This document shows, one piece after another, positions 15,813-24,121 of a DNA stretch of 64,000 bases. This DNA comes from Pontibacter oryzae (GTDB lineage: Bacteria > Bacteroidota > Bacteroidia > Cytophagales > Hymenobacteraceae). Numbering within the stretch: the first letter of the stretch is position 1; every line of letters begins with the position of its first letter. The notes under the pieces are model-generated. The model was not told the DNA's origin and did not search any database. It worked only from the letters and a program-made list of their open reading frames with translations. The stretch lies in NCBI RefSeq assembly GCF_003576375.1, contig NZ_QWGE01000003.1:62001-126000 (forward strand). The letters run 5' to 3'. Made by a program: the position numbers and the translations under genes.

Positions 15813-16868
15813 TTAATCTTTCAGCGACAGGCTCTCCAGAATAACTTTAGCAGCTTCTTTGCTAGGCACCACAAAATTAGCCACGGACCAAGTATAGCTC
15901 AGTTTAAAGCGTTTATCAGTAGTACCGTGCAGGATTTTCAGCCGGTACTCACCCAAGGGTTCCAGCCCTAGCTCCTGTCTGTTAGAATCAATGCGCTGGC
16001 GTGTTTCCTCATCCATATTCCCGGTTAGGTACTCGCCAATCTGATCACTCTCCGCACATTCATCGCAGTCAATTTTGATGAAGGCGCGTGAGCCATACTT
16101 GCTGCGGCCAGCCTGCTGATCGAGGAGATACGCGGCAGGCTGTGGTGCAATGCGCCCTTGCTTTACAGCTTTTGTTAGCACATCAGAGAAGTCATGTCCT
16201 TTGCGTGCCTTTGTTTGCCGCTCAATCACGATGCTGAAGCGAGGCAGCTGTTCTAAGGTATCAGCCACACCAATCTGATCCTCTCCAGGGTACCCATATG
16301 CATCTATCCAGCCTAGAAGCTTAGCTGTGTTGGCCACCTCAATTTTTTTAATGGTATCGCCGTGCACGCGCCAGCCGCCTTTTGCTTGCCTGAAGTATTG
16401 GTCGCGGGCATACAGCTCGTCTAGATTGGCGCGGAGCTCCTGGTTAAAGCCTTCGTTATACTTGCGGCGGCGCTTAGGGTACTTGCGGGCAAACTTTCGC
16501 CAGTGCCTGGTAGCTTGCAACGAGTCGAACACCGGCTGGCGCTCCAGGTAATCGAGGCTTACGCCTTTGGCAACCAGTTTCTCCAGGTAGTCAAACGTTT
16601 CTTTGCGCTCCTGCAGCAGTAAAGCGGCTACGGCGGCATTGTAATAGTCGCGGGCAAACGCAGATGGCACTGAGGCAAAAGCCTGCTTATAGGCAACCAG
16701 CGCCTCCTCGTACTTCTTCTCCACAACCCGCAGCTCTGCTTGGTTAATCACCGGATGATAAACTGCTGTATAATCCGGTGGAGTTTGATCCTGGGCAAAA
16801 GCACCGGTCCGAAGCAGGGCGACCCATACAATAAAGTATAGTTTTCTGGGGAATTTCAGTAATGGCAT
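15813..16868 (-). CDS. Exported TPR-type protein, DUF6624-like
   Basis: This protein has 351 residues from the ATG at 16868; an earlier in-frame start at 16904 would put 12 residues before the signal peptide. A Sec signal (about residues 2-26, ending GAFAQ) is followed by helical TPR-like repeats (EEALVAYKQAF). The segment with WIDAYGYPGEDQIG resembles DUF6624 proteins. That family assignment is tentative and the role unknown. A cluster of CDEC-type residues (IDCDECAES) near position 270 is notable. It is convergent with murQ and follows the SpoIIAA-like gene by 39 bases, so the two may be co-transcribed. Confidence 0.65.
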   Translation of the reverse strand: MPLLKFPRKLYFIVWVALLRTGAFAQDQTPPDYTAVYHPVINQAELRVVEKKYEEALVAYKQAFASVPSAFARDYYNAAVAALLLQERKETFDYLEKLVAKGVSLDYLERQPVFDSLQATRHWRKFARKYPKRRRKYNEGFNQELRANLDELYARDQYFRQAKGGWRVHGDTIKKIEVANTAKLLGWIDAYGYPGEDQIGVADTLEQLPRFSIVIERQTKARKGHDFSDVLTKAVKQGRIAPQPAAYLLDQQAGRSKYGSRAFIKIDCDECAESDQIGEYLTGNMDEETRQRIDSNRQELGLEPLGEYRLKILHGTTDKRFKLSYTWSVANFVVPSKEAAKVILESLSLKD

Positions 16869-16907
16869 AAAAGTATCAGAGGGTGTTAGCCAGTAAAACT
16901 GCAAATT

Positions 16908-17639
16908 CTATCGGAGCCAGTCAATAGCCATGTCGCGTTCATCCAGCTTAAAAAACTTCATGTTCACGGCATGCGCCTCGCCGGGGCGGCTTTCCTGCAG
17001 CCAGTCCTGGTGGCCGGCTATGGCAACCTTGCTCAGTTTGCCGTGGTATTTTACGCCGTGGCGCAGCTCTTCCCACATGGCTGTTGGCGTAGCGCCATTA
17101 TGGTGCAGCACTTCCAGGTAAAGGCGCAGCTCCTGGTTATGTTGCACGTGCTCCTTCAGCAGGTTATCGATGGCTAGAAAATCAGAGGAAGTAAGCTTGC
17201 CGATGGTGGCCACCCCTACTACATGCGCTGGCATGGCCTCTAGCACGGCTATGCCAGGGTTATCCGGTGTAGCAAAGGGTTTCTTAAGCCATTCTAGCGC
17301 CTGCGCTTTCTCGGCCATGCCAAATGCCCTCACCTCAAAATGCGGCGTCAGGAAATTGGCCAGCCTAGATTGTTTTTTTACCCAGTCTTTATCTGTAACA
17401 ATCACGTAACGGGCTATTTTGTCCCAGCTATGAAACCTTAGCTTTAATGTATCAAAGAAAGACTGCACACTGTCCCAGTCTCCAAAATTTTCAAACTCAA
17501 AGTATAGGCATACTTTATCAGAGTGGCTGGTCTTTTCCTCCATTTCATGCACCAACGCGCGGATGCCAGAGTCGTCAATATGGCGTTGCAGCAGAAAACC
17601 GGCAATATTATCTTCCTCAAAGTGGATTATCGAGATCAT
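16908..17639 (-). CDS. Tandem SpoIIAA-like (STAS fold) protein
   Basis: Two copies of the SpoIIAA-like domain lie head to tail in 243 residues. The first (about 1-118) has KVCLYFEFENFGDWDSV, KIARYVIVTDKDWVKK and AQALEWLKK. The second (about 125-243) has LRLYLEVLHHNGATPTAMWEELRHG, KVAIAGHQDWLQ and DMAIDWLR. The domain is a STAS-like fold that in single copy occurs in small proteins of unknown function. No phosphorylatable serine of the SpoIIAA type can be assigned. It may be co-transcribed with the TPR-type gene downstream. Confidence 0.75.
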   Translation of the reverse strand: MISIIHFEEDNIAGFLLQRHIDDSGIRALVHEMEEKTSHSDKVCLYFEFENFGDWDSVQSFFDTLKLRFHSWDKIARYVIVTDKDWVKKQSRLANFLTPHFEVRAFGMAEKAQALEWLKKPFATPDNPGIAVLEAMPAHVVGVATIGKLTSSDFLAIDNLLKEHVQHNQELRLYLEVLHHNGATPTAMWEELRHGVKYHGKLSKVAIAGHQDWLQESRPGEAHAVNMKFFKLDERDMAIDWLR

Positions 17640-17907
17640 AGTAGAAGGATTAAGTTTATTTCAGCGCAAACCTGGGTGGTTACCGTGGCCAAGCCTATAA
17701 TTTATGTTTGAACTGCATGCTCACGCCTCGGCCCACTGCTTCAGAACTTATACTTAAATTTGATATGGTTGGGTCAATTTTAATGTGATATTTTTGTTAA
17801 ACCCACGCTTGCACTTGTAAAAGCCAAACCCGAAGGGCAATATAAACTTTAAGGCAGGCATTACAGTAAATGCACGAAAGGCCCTACATTATACCTGAAT
17901 AAAATTT

Positions 17908-18477
17908 ATGCATACCATAGAACCATACTACAATTGGATTGAAAAATACTCCGCCACTGAAGACCCACGCTCGCCGCTTTATGGTGCCGAAAACAGCCTA
18001 ACGCACTATACTAACACCATCTACGGTTACTACATACACCCACAATGGGACACAATTGATTCTGAAACGCTGTTCCTAAAAATCCTTTACACCGACTATG
18101 ATTTGGGCTTTACCGTGATTGAACTGATCGGGGAGTGGAATGACGCCCTAAACAACGACATCATGCATCTGAAGCGCAACATTATAGACCCTCTGGTAGA
18201 GGAAGGCATCAGACACTTTATACTTATCGGGGAGAACGTCTTTAATTTCCATGGATCAGATGATGCCTACTACGAAGAGTGGTTTGAAGATATTGAGGAG
18301 GGTTGGATTGCCGCACTGGGTTTCCAAGACTTTGTACTGAGCGAGATGAAGAACTATAACCTGGATTACTATTTGAACTATGGTGGCAACCTAGACGACA
18401 TACACTGGCGCACATTTACACCCAAGCGCCTCTTCGGGCTTGTCAATAGCTTGATTAAGAAACGACTAGGGCCATAA
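17908..18477 (+). CDS. Conserved-looking protein of unknown function
   Basis: This 189-residue cytoplasmic protein is rich in Tyr, Trp, Asp and Glu and has no signal peptide or membrane span. Marks are LFLKILYTDYDLGFTVIELIGEWNDALNND, an alternating hydrophobic segment HFILIGENVFNFH, and a stretch EEWFEDIEEGWIAAL. The fold could be alpha/beta (STAS- or Rossmann-like), but I recognise no family. It is a single gene between a promoter region of about 270 bases and a very long terminator. Confidence 0.7.
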   Translation: MHTIEPYYNWIEKYSATEDPRSPLYGAENSLTHYTNTIYGYYIHPQWDTIDSETLFLKILYTDYDLGFTVIELIGEWNDALNNDIMHLKRNIIDPLVEEGIRHFILIGENVFNFHGSDDAYYEEWFEDIEEGWIAALGFQDFVLSEMKNYNLDYYLNYGGNLDDIHWRTFTPKRLFGLVNSLIKKRLGP

Positions 18478-18478
18478 A

Positions 18479-18541
18479 CTATAATTGGCTAAAACAGAAA
18501 AGGCCCATGTCAAGGGCCTTTTCTGTTTTAGCCAATTATAG
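18479..18541. terminator. Bidirectional terminator, 28-bp perfect stem
   Basis: Bases 18479-18506 are exactly complementary to 18514-18541 with a 7-base loop. The inner part is GC-rich (AAAAGGCCC) and the outer part AT-rich. It starts one base after the stop of the 17908 gene and faces the convergent lipoprotein gene. Confidence 0.9.
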
Positions 18542-18656
18542 GCCTATTCAGTAATATTATATTAAATTTCTTTCGTACCATTCTGTGTAACCTTCTCTAT
18601 GGGGCACAGAGGGCTGCCATGAAAGAACTAAATTTACGACATAAGCCGAAAGAAGA

Positions 18657-18890
18657 CTACTCAATTACAGTGGTAGTATCTGCTTCCTGGAGCTCTTCCT
18701 GATATTCATCTACTTCTTCTCCGAGTTCACGTCTTTCTTCAGCTATATCGTCTGCATCGCCTTCGGCTCGCTCATCAGCCAAATCTTGGCTTTCCTCTAT
18801 AACGTCTTCGCGCTCGCTAGCGGGAGAATCGCAGGAGGTGGCAAAAGTAAACGCGCCCATGGCAAATAACATAAAGATCACCTTCTTCAT
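18657..18890 (-). CDS. Small acidic lipoprotein 1
   Basis: This 77-residue precursor has a signal sequence (residues 1-19) and lipidation Cys20 in FATSCDSPA. The mature part is nearly all Asp, Glu, Arg, Ala and Ser and should form a highly charged helix or disordered rod. It ends DTTTVIE, almost identical to the end of lipoprotein 2 (DTTAVIE), and shares the SCDSPA start. Acidic residues close behind the Cys resemble the surface-export signal of Bacteroidota lipoproteins, so surface exposure is possible. Function unknown. Confidence 0.78.
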   Translation of the reverse strand: MKKVIFMLFAMGAFTFATSCDSPASEREDVIEESQDLADERAEGDADDIAEERRELGEEVDEYQEELQEADTTTVIE

Positions 18891-19214
18891 AATTAATTAG
18901 GTTTTGGTTTTACATTTTCAATTCCACCCTCCTTCAAGTACGTTTATGCACTCAAACAAAGAGTTCTTTATTTCAACGTTACTAATCCCCCCTAGGTTAA
19001 TTATTGAGATAATAAGAAAATAATCCTAGCCTGCTGACTACCACCATTTATGGCTTAATGATCTGTACGCCTTAAAGCTTTGTAGGGGCTCCATAGCATA
19101 ACTTGTAGCCTTTTTGCTAATGTATGCCCTACTATTCTTCTACAAATCTCTGATAGTGGCCATAAAGAAAAGGGCCAGGCATCATTTGCCTGGCCCTTGA
19201 TATTGTAAAGCCTA
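18891..19214. other. Intergenic region between acidic lipoprotein genes
   Basis: These 324 AT-rich bases hold the upstream region of lipoprotein 1 and, at 19163-19198, the terminator of lipoprotein 2. I find no credible ORF or clear promoter consensus. Confidence 0.6.
19163..19198 (-). terminator. Terminator of acidic lipoprotein 2
   Basis: AAGGGCCAGGCA (19170-19181) pairs perfectly with 19187-19198, a 12-bp stem. On the minus strand it is followed by a T-rich tail. Confidence 0.85.
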
Positions 19215-19406
19215 TTACTCAATTACAGCTGTTGTGTCTTCCATTTCCTCAGCCATGTCTTCCATGTCGTCGGCTCTTTCTTCAGCTTCGTCTTCCATTT
19301 CTTCTACGGCCTCTTCTCTGTCTTCAGCTCTTTCTTCAGCTGGTGAGTCGCAGGATGCAAATCCGATAAGGCTTGTTAAAGCAAAGGCGTACATTAATTT
19401 CTTCAT
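19215..19406 (-). CDS. Small acidic lipoprotein 2
   Basis: This 63-residue precursor has a signal peptide to about residue 18 and lipid Cys19 in FASCDSPAEER. The mature chain is about 44 residues of almost pure Glu/Asp/Ala/Met/Arg, with a heptad-like EEMEDEAEERADDMED region, ending DTTAVIE. It is a paralogue of lipoprotein 1 by both ends. With its own terminator and no operon partner, it is a single-gene unit. A structural envelope role or metal/cation binding is conceivable but not shown. Confidence 0.78.
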   Translation of the reverse strand: MKKLMYAFALTSLIGFASCDSPAEERAEDREEAVEEMEDEAEERADDMEDMAEEMEDTTAVIE

Positions 19407-19526
19407 GATCTTTTGGTTTTAGTGATTGTTAAAGGTCATTAAATATGGAGGCACAACAGGTGTTCCGCCAATAACAACAGACTATACGGCAGTATTAAAA
19501 TATAGTTTACATAAAATATATAAACG

Positions 19527-19557
19527 CCGAAAGGCACCCTTTTGAGGTGCCTTTCGG
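19527..19557 (-). terminator. Terminator of acidic lipoprotein 3
   Basis: CCGAAAGGCACC (19527-19538) pairs perfectly with GGTGCCTTTCGG (19546-19557). It lies just past the stop of the minus-strand gene at 19596; the T-tail is short. Confidence 0.75.
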
Positions 19558-19595
19558 ATTCCCGGCCATGCGCCAGGTGGTTTTTTTGTTGCTGA

Positions 19596-19793
19596 TTAGT
19601 GAGCAGCAGCCTCAGTCTCAACTGGAGCAGCAGTAGTATCCATCTCTACAGCAGTAGTATCTTCCATAACTGGAGCTTCTTCTACTACAGTTTCTTCTGT
19701 AGTCTCAACCTCAGTAGCTGTTTCTTCAGCATTGTTGCAAGATGCGAAAGCGAAAAGACCAGCAACGAAAAGTAAACCAAATACTTTTTTCAT
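19596..19793 (-). CDS. Small acidic lipoprotein 3
   Basis: This 65-residue precursor has a signal peptide (1-18) and lipid Cys19 in FASCNNAEE. The mature chain is composed mainly of Glu, Thr, Val and Ala with repeated ETTEE/DTTA units and no basic residue except a final His. The DTTAV motif links it to the other two. The Thr/Glu repeats suggest an extended linker-like or surface polymer-like protein. It lies upstream of the pair 1-2 and downstream of der, with its own terminator. Confidence 0.75.
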   Translation of the reverse strand: MKKVFGLLFVAGLFAFASCNNAEETATEVETTEETVVEEAPVMEDTTAVEMDTTAAPVETEAAAH

Positions 19794-19863
19794 GATGTTT
19801 GATGTTTTTTATATGAGGCGCAAATATACCACTATATCTGTATCACCAAATATCATCCGAAAA

Positions 19864-21177
19864 TTATTTTTTTCTGAAGACCAGTTTTATCGGCACCCCC
19901 TTAAAATCGAAGTGCTCACGCATCCTGTTTTCCAGGTAGCGCGTGTACGACTCCTTCACGTACTGTGGCAGGTTGCAGAAGAACGCGAACGTAGGGTTAT
20001 GCGTTGGTAACTGCGTGATATATTTGATCTTCACGAACTTGCCTTTGATTGCTGGCGGCGGGTAACGCTCAATATCAGGCAACAGGGCATCGTTCAGCTT
20101 GGAAGTAGGTATTTTCTTAGTCTTGTTATCGTATACCTCCATCGCCACCTCAATAGCCTTATGGATACGCTGCTTGGTAACCACGGACGTAAAGATGATC
20201 GGCACGTAGCTAATCGGCGCAATTTTGCTAAAGATCTCTTCCTCGAAATGCTTAGTTGTATGTGTATCTTTCTCCACTAAATCCCACTTGTTTACCAAGA
20301 CTACAATGCCTTTACGGTTCTTCTCGGCCAGGGCAATAATGTTCACGTCCTGAGCTTCAATACCACGCGTAGCGTCTAGAATTACGATACATACATCGGC
20401 ATCTTCCAAGGCACGAACAGAGCGCAGTACAGAGTAGAATTCAATATCTTCGCTTACTTTGCTTTTTCGGCGCAGACCTGCAGTATCCACAATGATAAAC
20501 TCTTTGCCAAAAGCATTGTAGCGGGCATGTATGGCATCGCGGGTTGTGCCGGCTCTATCGGTTACAATATTGCGCTCCTCGCCTAACAGCAGGTTCACAA
20601 ACGATGACTTACCTACGTTCGGGCGGCCAAGTACGGCAATCTTCGGAATGCCTGCATCAGGGTCTTCAACGCCTTCGTCTTTAAAGTGCTTCACTACCTC
20701 GTCCAGCAGTTCGCCGGTGCCGGAGCCGTTCTGCGAGGAAATCGGGAAGATTTCTTCGCCTACGCCCAATGCGTAAAACTCTCCCATCTGGTGCATGCGC
20801 GCATTGGTATCCGCTTTGTTGGCTACTATGTACACTGGCTTATCGGTGCGGCGCAGCACGTTGGCAAACTCTTGGTCCAGGCCTGTCAGGCCGGCATCCA
20901 CGTCCACCATAAACAGGATCACGTCGGCCTCGTTCATGGCCAGTTCTACCTGTCGGTTAATCTCAGATTCAAAAATATCGTCGGAGCCGTGCACGTACCC
21001 ACCTGTGTCAATAACGGTGTAATACTTTCCGATCCACTCGCCGTGGCCGTAGCTGCGGTCGCGGGTTACGCCGCTCACGTTGTCCATGATGGCTTTGCGC
21101 TGGCCAATCAGGCGGTTAAAAAGTGTAGACTTGCCTACATTTGGGCGACCTACAATGGCAATGATGTTTGATGACAT
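19864..21177 (-). CDS. der: Ribosome biogenesis GTPase Der (EngA)
   Basis: Der is an essential GTPase for 50S subunit assembly. The 437 residues contain two GTPase domains with P-loops GRPNVGKST (10-18) and GRPNVGKSS (about residue 185), G4 motifs NKAD and NKWD, and a KH-like C-terminal domain ending GVPIKLVFRKK. The length is normal. It lies directly downstream of era (62 bases), so two ribosome-assembly GTPases are likely co-transcribed. Confidence 0.96.
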   Translation of the reverse strand: MSSNIIAIVGRPNVGKSTLFNRLIGQRKAIMDNVSGVTRDRSYGHGEWIGKYYTVIDTGGYVHGSDDIFESEINRQVELAMNEADVILFMVDVDAGLTGLDQEFANVLRRTDKPVYIVANKADTNARMHQMGEFYALGVGEEIFPISSQNGSGTGELLDEVVKHFKDEGVEDPDAGIPKIAVLGRPNVGKSSFVNLLLGEERNIVTDRAGTTRDAIHARYNAFGKEFIIVDTAGLRRKSKVSEDIEFYSVLRSVRALEDADVCIVILDATRGIEAQDVNIIALAEKNRKGIVVLVNKWDLVEKDTHTTKHFEEEIFSKIAPISYVPIIFTSVVTKQRIHKAIEVAMEVYDNKTKKIPTSKLNDALLPDIERYPPPAIKGKFVKIKYITQLPTHNPTFAFFCNLPQYVKESYTRYLENRMREHFDFKGVPIKLVFRKK

Positions 21178-21239
21178 CGAACTAAAATAAAAGTGTTAAA
21201 GTGCCCCCGGAGCACCGTGCCCCGAAGCTTTATGGTGCG

Positions 21240-22130
21240 CTACTCTTCGCGGTAGCCAAAGCGCCGAAGCAGCTTCTGGTCTGTTCGCCAGTTCTCGTTC
21301 ACGCGCACGTATAAATCAAGAAATATCTTTTTCTGGAAAAAATTCTCCATATCCAGGCGGGCCTGGGTGCCTACTTTTTTCAGTGCCTCGCCCTTGTGGC
21401 CTATCACAATGCCTTTTTGGCTGCGGCGCTCCACGCTAATCTCGGCGCGTATCCGGATGATGTCCTCTTCCTCCTTAAACTCTTCTACCACTACCTCGCA
21501 GCTGTAAGGGATTTCCTTTTTATAGTTCAGGAAGATTTTCTCACGGATCATCTCCGACACAAAGAAACGCTCCGGCTTGTCAGTCAGTTCATCTTTAGGG
21601 TAAAAGGCCGGATGCTCTGGCAGGTAATCCAGCAAACGCGCAAACAGTTGTTCCAAACCGAAGTTGTGCAGCGCCGAGATCGGGTGGATCTCTGTTGGCT
21701 GCATGTGCTCCTTCCAGTAAGCCACTTTTTCGTTTACCTCTTCCTCGGTAGCCTGGTCTATTTTGTTGATGAGCAACAGCACAGGCACCTTGGCGTGCTG
21801 CAGGCGCTTGATCACGTCTTCCTCATCATGCTTCTCATAGATGTCGGTCACGAATAGAATCACGTCGGCATCCTCCAGCGAGGTGCGCACAAAACCCATC
21901 ATCGACTCGTGCAACGCATACTGCGGTTTAATGATACCCGGTGTGTCGGAATACACAATCTGGAAATCATCGCTGTTCAGGATGCCCATGATGCGGTGGC
22001 GCGTGGTCTGGGCTTTTGACGTGATGATAGAGAGCTTCTCCCCTACCAGCGCGTTCATCAGCGTTGATTTACCCACATTTGGTTTTCCTACTATACTTAC
22101 AAAACCTGCTTTGTGCGGTGTGTCAGCCAT
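21240..22130 (-). CDS. era: GTPase Era
   Basis: Era is the 16S rRNA-binding GTPase needed for 30S maturation. It has 296 residues. The P-loop GKPNVGKSTLMN is at about residues 16-27, DTPG is at G3, NKID is at G4, and a C-terminal KH domain contains IVIGHKGEALKKVGTQAR, which binds the 3' end of 16S rRNA. It starts at ATG 22130 and precedes der on the same strand. Confidence 0.96.
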   Translation of the reverse strand: MADTPHKAGFVSIVGKPNVGKSTLMNALVGEKLSIITSKAQTTRHRIMGILNSDDFQIVYSDTPGIIKPQYALHESMMGFVRTSLEDADVILFVTDIYEKHDEEDVIKRLQHAKVPVLLLINKIDQATEEEVNEKVAYWKEHMQPTEIHPISALHNFGLEQLFARLLDYLPEHPAFYPKDELTDKPERFFVSEMIREKIFLNYKKEIPYSCEVVVEEFKEEEDIIRIRAEISVERRSQKGIVIGHKGEALKKVGTQARLDMENFFQKKIFLDLYVRVNENWRTDQKLLRRFGYREE

Positions 22131-22428
22131 ACTTTGAAAATTTGAGGGTGCAAAATTACTTCTTTTTTACGAGAGTGCGGCAGAATGTCTAAATTATTGT
22201 GAATGAGGACCTGAGCGCACGCGCATTTTCGTGCTCACATACGCTAGCTATACTTACACCAGCTAGCCGGTTGATAGTTCTATTCAACAAAGCCTGCCGC
22301 AAATTTTCATTCCGTGGCTTACCATAAGGCAGGCTTCCAATTTGCATAAGTATAAACCTTCTCCTGCCGGTAAGAAGCCTATGGCATCTATACCTCTATA
22401 AAAACCTTTTCAAGACTTGCCTCCCCTT

Positions 22429-22502
22429 ATAGCGCAAGCGTCTGCTTGTGCTTCTTATTACAAGTTCCATAGCAAGGCACAAGCGGACGCTTGCGCCAGG
22501 GC
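22429..22502. repeat. 74-bp double-palindrome repeat, copy 1
   Basis: The 5' arm 22432-22451 and the 3' arm 22477-22496 are inverted copies of each other with one mismatch. Each arm is itself a small palindrome (CAAGCG-TC-CGCTTG type). It matches copy 2 at 68 of 74 positions. Confidence 0.85.
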
Positions 22503-22591
22503 TTTGTACATTCTAACTTTTAAAAGCTCTAAGCTTTTAGCTCAAAACCTTTTCCATACTTGTCGCTTTATACTTGGCCCTCTCATCGCTC

Positions 22592-22665
22592 ATAGCGCAA
22601 GCGTCCGCTTGTGCTTCTCATTGCAAGTTCCATAGCAGGCCACAAGCGGAGGCTTGCGCCAGGGC
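22592..22665. repeat. 74-bp double-palindrome repeat, copy 2
   Basis: Same length and orientation as copy 1, with six differences. Its 5' arm is the exact reverse complement of the 3' arm of copy 1. REP/BIME-like architecture; no ORF. Confidence 0.85.
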
Positions 22666-22768
22666 GTATATCCTTTTGTAAAAAACCTTTTTCATACTTG
22701 CCGCTTTATACTTGGCTGCCTCTATAAGGCATAGAGAATTCTGATCAACAAGAAAGAATTATACTTAG

Positions 22769-22776
22769 TATCTTTG
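22769..22776 (+). promoter_or_regulatory. -7 promoter box of hemH
   Basis: TATCTTTG fits TAnnTTTG and ends 25 bases before the hemH ATG. Confidence 0.55.
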
Positions 22777-22801
22777 CACCAGATAAGCACTTATACTTTA
22801 C

Positions 22802-23830
22802 ATGAGCAAGAAGAACACCGGTAAGATTGGTGTGCTGTTGGTAAACCTTGGCACCCCCGATACCCCCGAAACGCCTGATGTTAGAAAGTACCTGCGCGAG
22901 TTCCTGCTGGACAAACGCGTGATTGATATAAACCCGGTTGGCCGCTTTTTCCTGATCAATGGGGTAATCGCGCCTTTCCGTGCGCCTAAGTCTGCGGTGG
23001 TGTACAAGCAACTCTGGACCGAGCGCGGCTCCCCGCTGCTTTACCACGGCCTCGACCTGAAGGCGAAACTGCAAGCCAGCCTCGGCGACGACTACTTCGT
23101 TTCTTTTGGCATGCGCTACCAGAAGCCAAGTATAAAAAGCGCCTTGGAAGAGCTGCGCGAGCAAAGCGTGGACCGCATTATTGTATTCCCGCTGTTTCCG
23201 CAGTATGCCTCGGCCAGCACCGGCTCCGCGCACGACAAGATCATGGAGATCGTAAAAGACTGGTGGATTGTGCCTAGCATCAACTTTATCTCCAATTTCT
23301 GTAATGACCCAGGCTTTATTGAGTCGTTTGCAGAACTTGGCCGGAAGCACATGCAGCAAGATGATTATGACCACGTGATGTTCAGCTACCACGGCCTGCC
23401 GGAGCGCCACATCCTGAAGGGCAGCGACCATGGCTACTGCAAGCTTGGCTCCTGCTGCAACAGTTATAACAAACGCAACCAGTACTGCTATCGCGCTTCC
23501 TGCTTCGAGACCTCACGCCAGTTAGCGGCGGCACTTGGCCTGCGCGAAGACCAGTATTCCGTTGCGTTCCAGTCACGTTTGGGCAAAGACCCTTGGCTGA
23601 AACCTTATACCGATGAGATGCTGAAAACCTTCCCGGAGAAAGGCATTAAGAAAGTGCTTGCCTTCAGCCCGGCCTTCGTAGCCGACTGCCTGGAAACTAC
23701 TATTGAAGTAGGCGAAGAATTTAGGGAGATGTTCTTAGAAGCCGGCGGCGAGAAGTGGCAGCTGGTAGAAAGCCTGAACTCTAACGACACTTGGGTAGAG
23801 GCCGTGAAGCAAATCATACTTGAGAACTAG
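22802..23830 (+). CDS. hemH: Ferrochelatase
   Basis: This enzyme inserts ferrous iron into protoporphyrin IX, the last step of heme synthesis. It has 342 residues. LLVNLGTPDTPE opens the chain, FSYHGLPERH holds the catalytic His (about residue 199), and the conserved Glu lies in the C-terminal ADCLETTIEVGEE. Five cysteines (213, 218, 219, 229, 234) are packed into 22 residues after the active-site loop, suggesting an internal [2Fe-2S] site as in some bacterial ferrochelatases; this is an inference. It is a single gene followed by a hairpin terminator. Confidence 0.95.
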   Translation: MSKKNTGKIGVLLVNLGTPDTPETPDVRKYLREFLLDKRVIDINPVGRFFLINGVIAPFRAPKSAVVYKQLWTERGSPLLYHGLDLKAKLQASLGDDYFVSFGMRYQKPSIKSALEELREQSVDRIIVFPLFPQYASASTGSAHDKIMEIVKDWWIVPSINFISNFCNDPGFIESFAELGRKHMQQDDYDHVMFSYHGLPERHILKGSDHGYCKLGSCCNSYNKRNQYCYRASCFETSRQLAAALGLREDQYSVAFQSRLGKDPWLKPYTDEMLKTFPEKGIKKVLAFSPAFVADCLETTIEVGEEFREMFLEAGGEKWQLVESLNSNDTWVEAVKQIILEN

Positions 23831-23871
23831 TTTGAGAAATTTATAGAGAAAGATATGTCTGCCAAGTATAA

Positions 23872-23907
23872 AAACGGCCGCTGTAAGTATAAATGCAGCG
23901 GCCGTTT
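23872..23907. terminator. Terminator after hemH
   Basis: AAACGGCCGCTG (23872-23883) pairs perfectly with CAGCGGCCGTTT (23896-23907). The loop contains an AAGTATA word. It may act on both strands. Confidence 0.75.
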
Positions 23908-24121
23908 CATGTACGTTAGTTTGCAACTTGATTTCTGTGGAGCGGAAAAGTATGTTTTTAGATATACTTTGTGAAATTCTGCTCGCATATCTTGTTTGGC
24001 CCTCTGCCCCAGTTGAGCTACAAACTCAACGCCATACTTTGCCCCGAGCTACGCTAGCCTACACTTGCAATAGACAGCAAACTTGCGGCAGGCATCTTAG
24101 CTTGGGCAAACTAGCAAATAC

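Larger units (their letters stand above)
22131..22801. other. Repeat-rich divergent intergenic region era/hemH
   Basis: This 671-base region without a gene holds a 9-bp stem AAGCCTGCC (22290-22298)/GGCAGGCTT (22328-22336), two 74-bp palindromic repeats (22429 and 22592), and related spacer blocks with AAAACCTTTT and CTTTATACTTGGC (22540-22585 and 22680-22720). Six TATACTT/AAGTATA words lie within it, and the hemH promoter is at the right end. Confidence 0.7.

Noticed and set aside
22429..22665. Possible CRISPR array
   Set aside because: Only two copies of a 74-bp internally palindromic unit, no regular spacers and no cas genes.
22745..23431. 228-residue minus-strand frame opposite hemH
   Set aside because: Antisense shadow of a recognised ferrochelatase with no independent motif.
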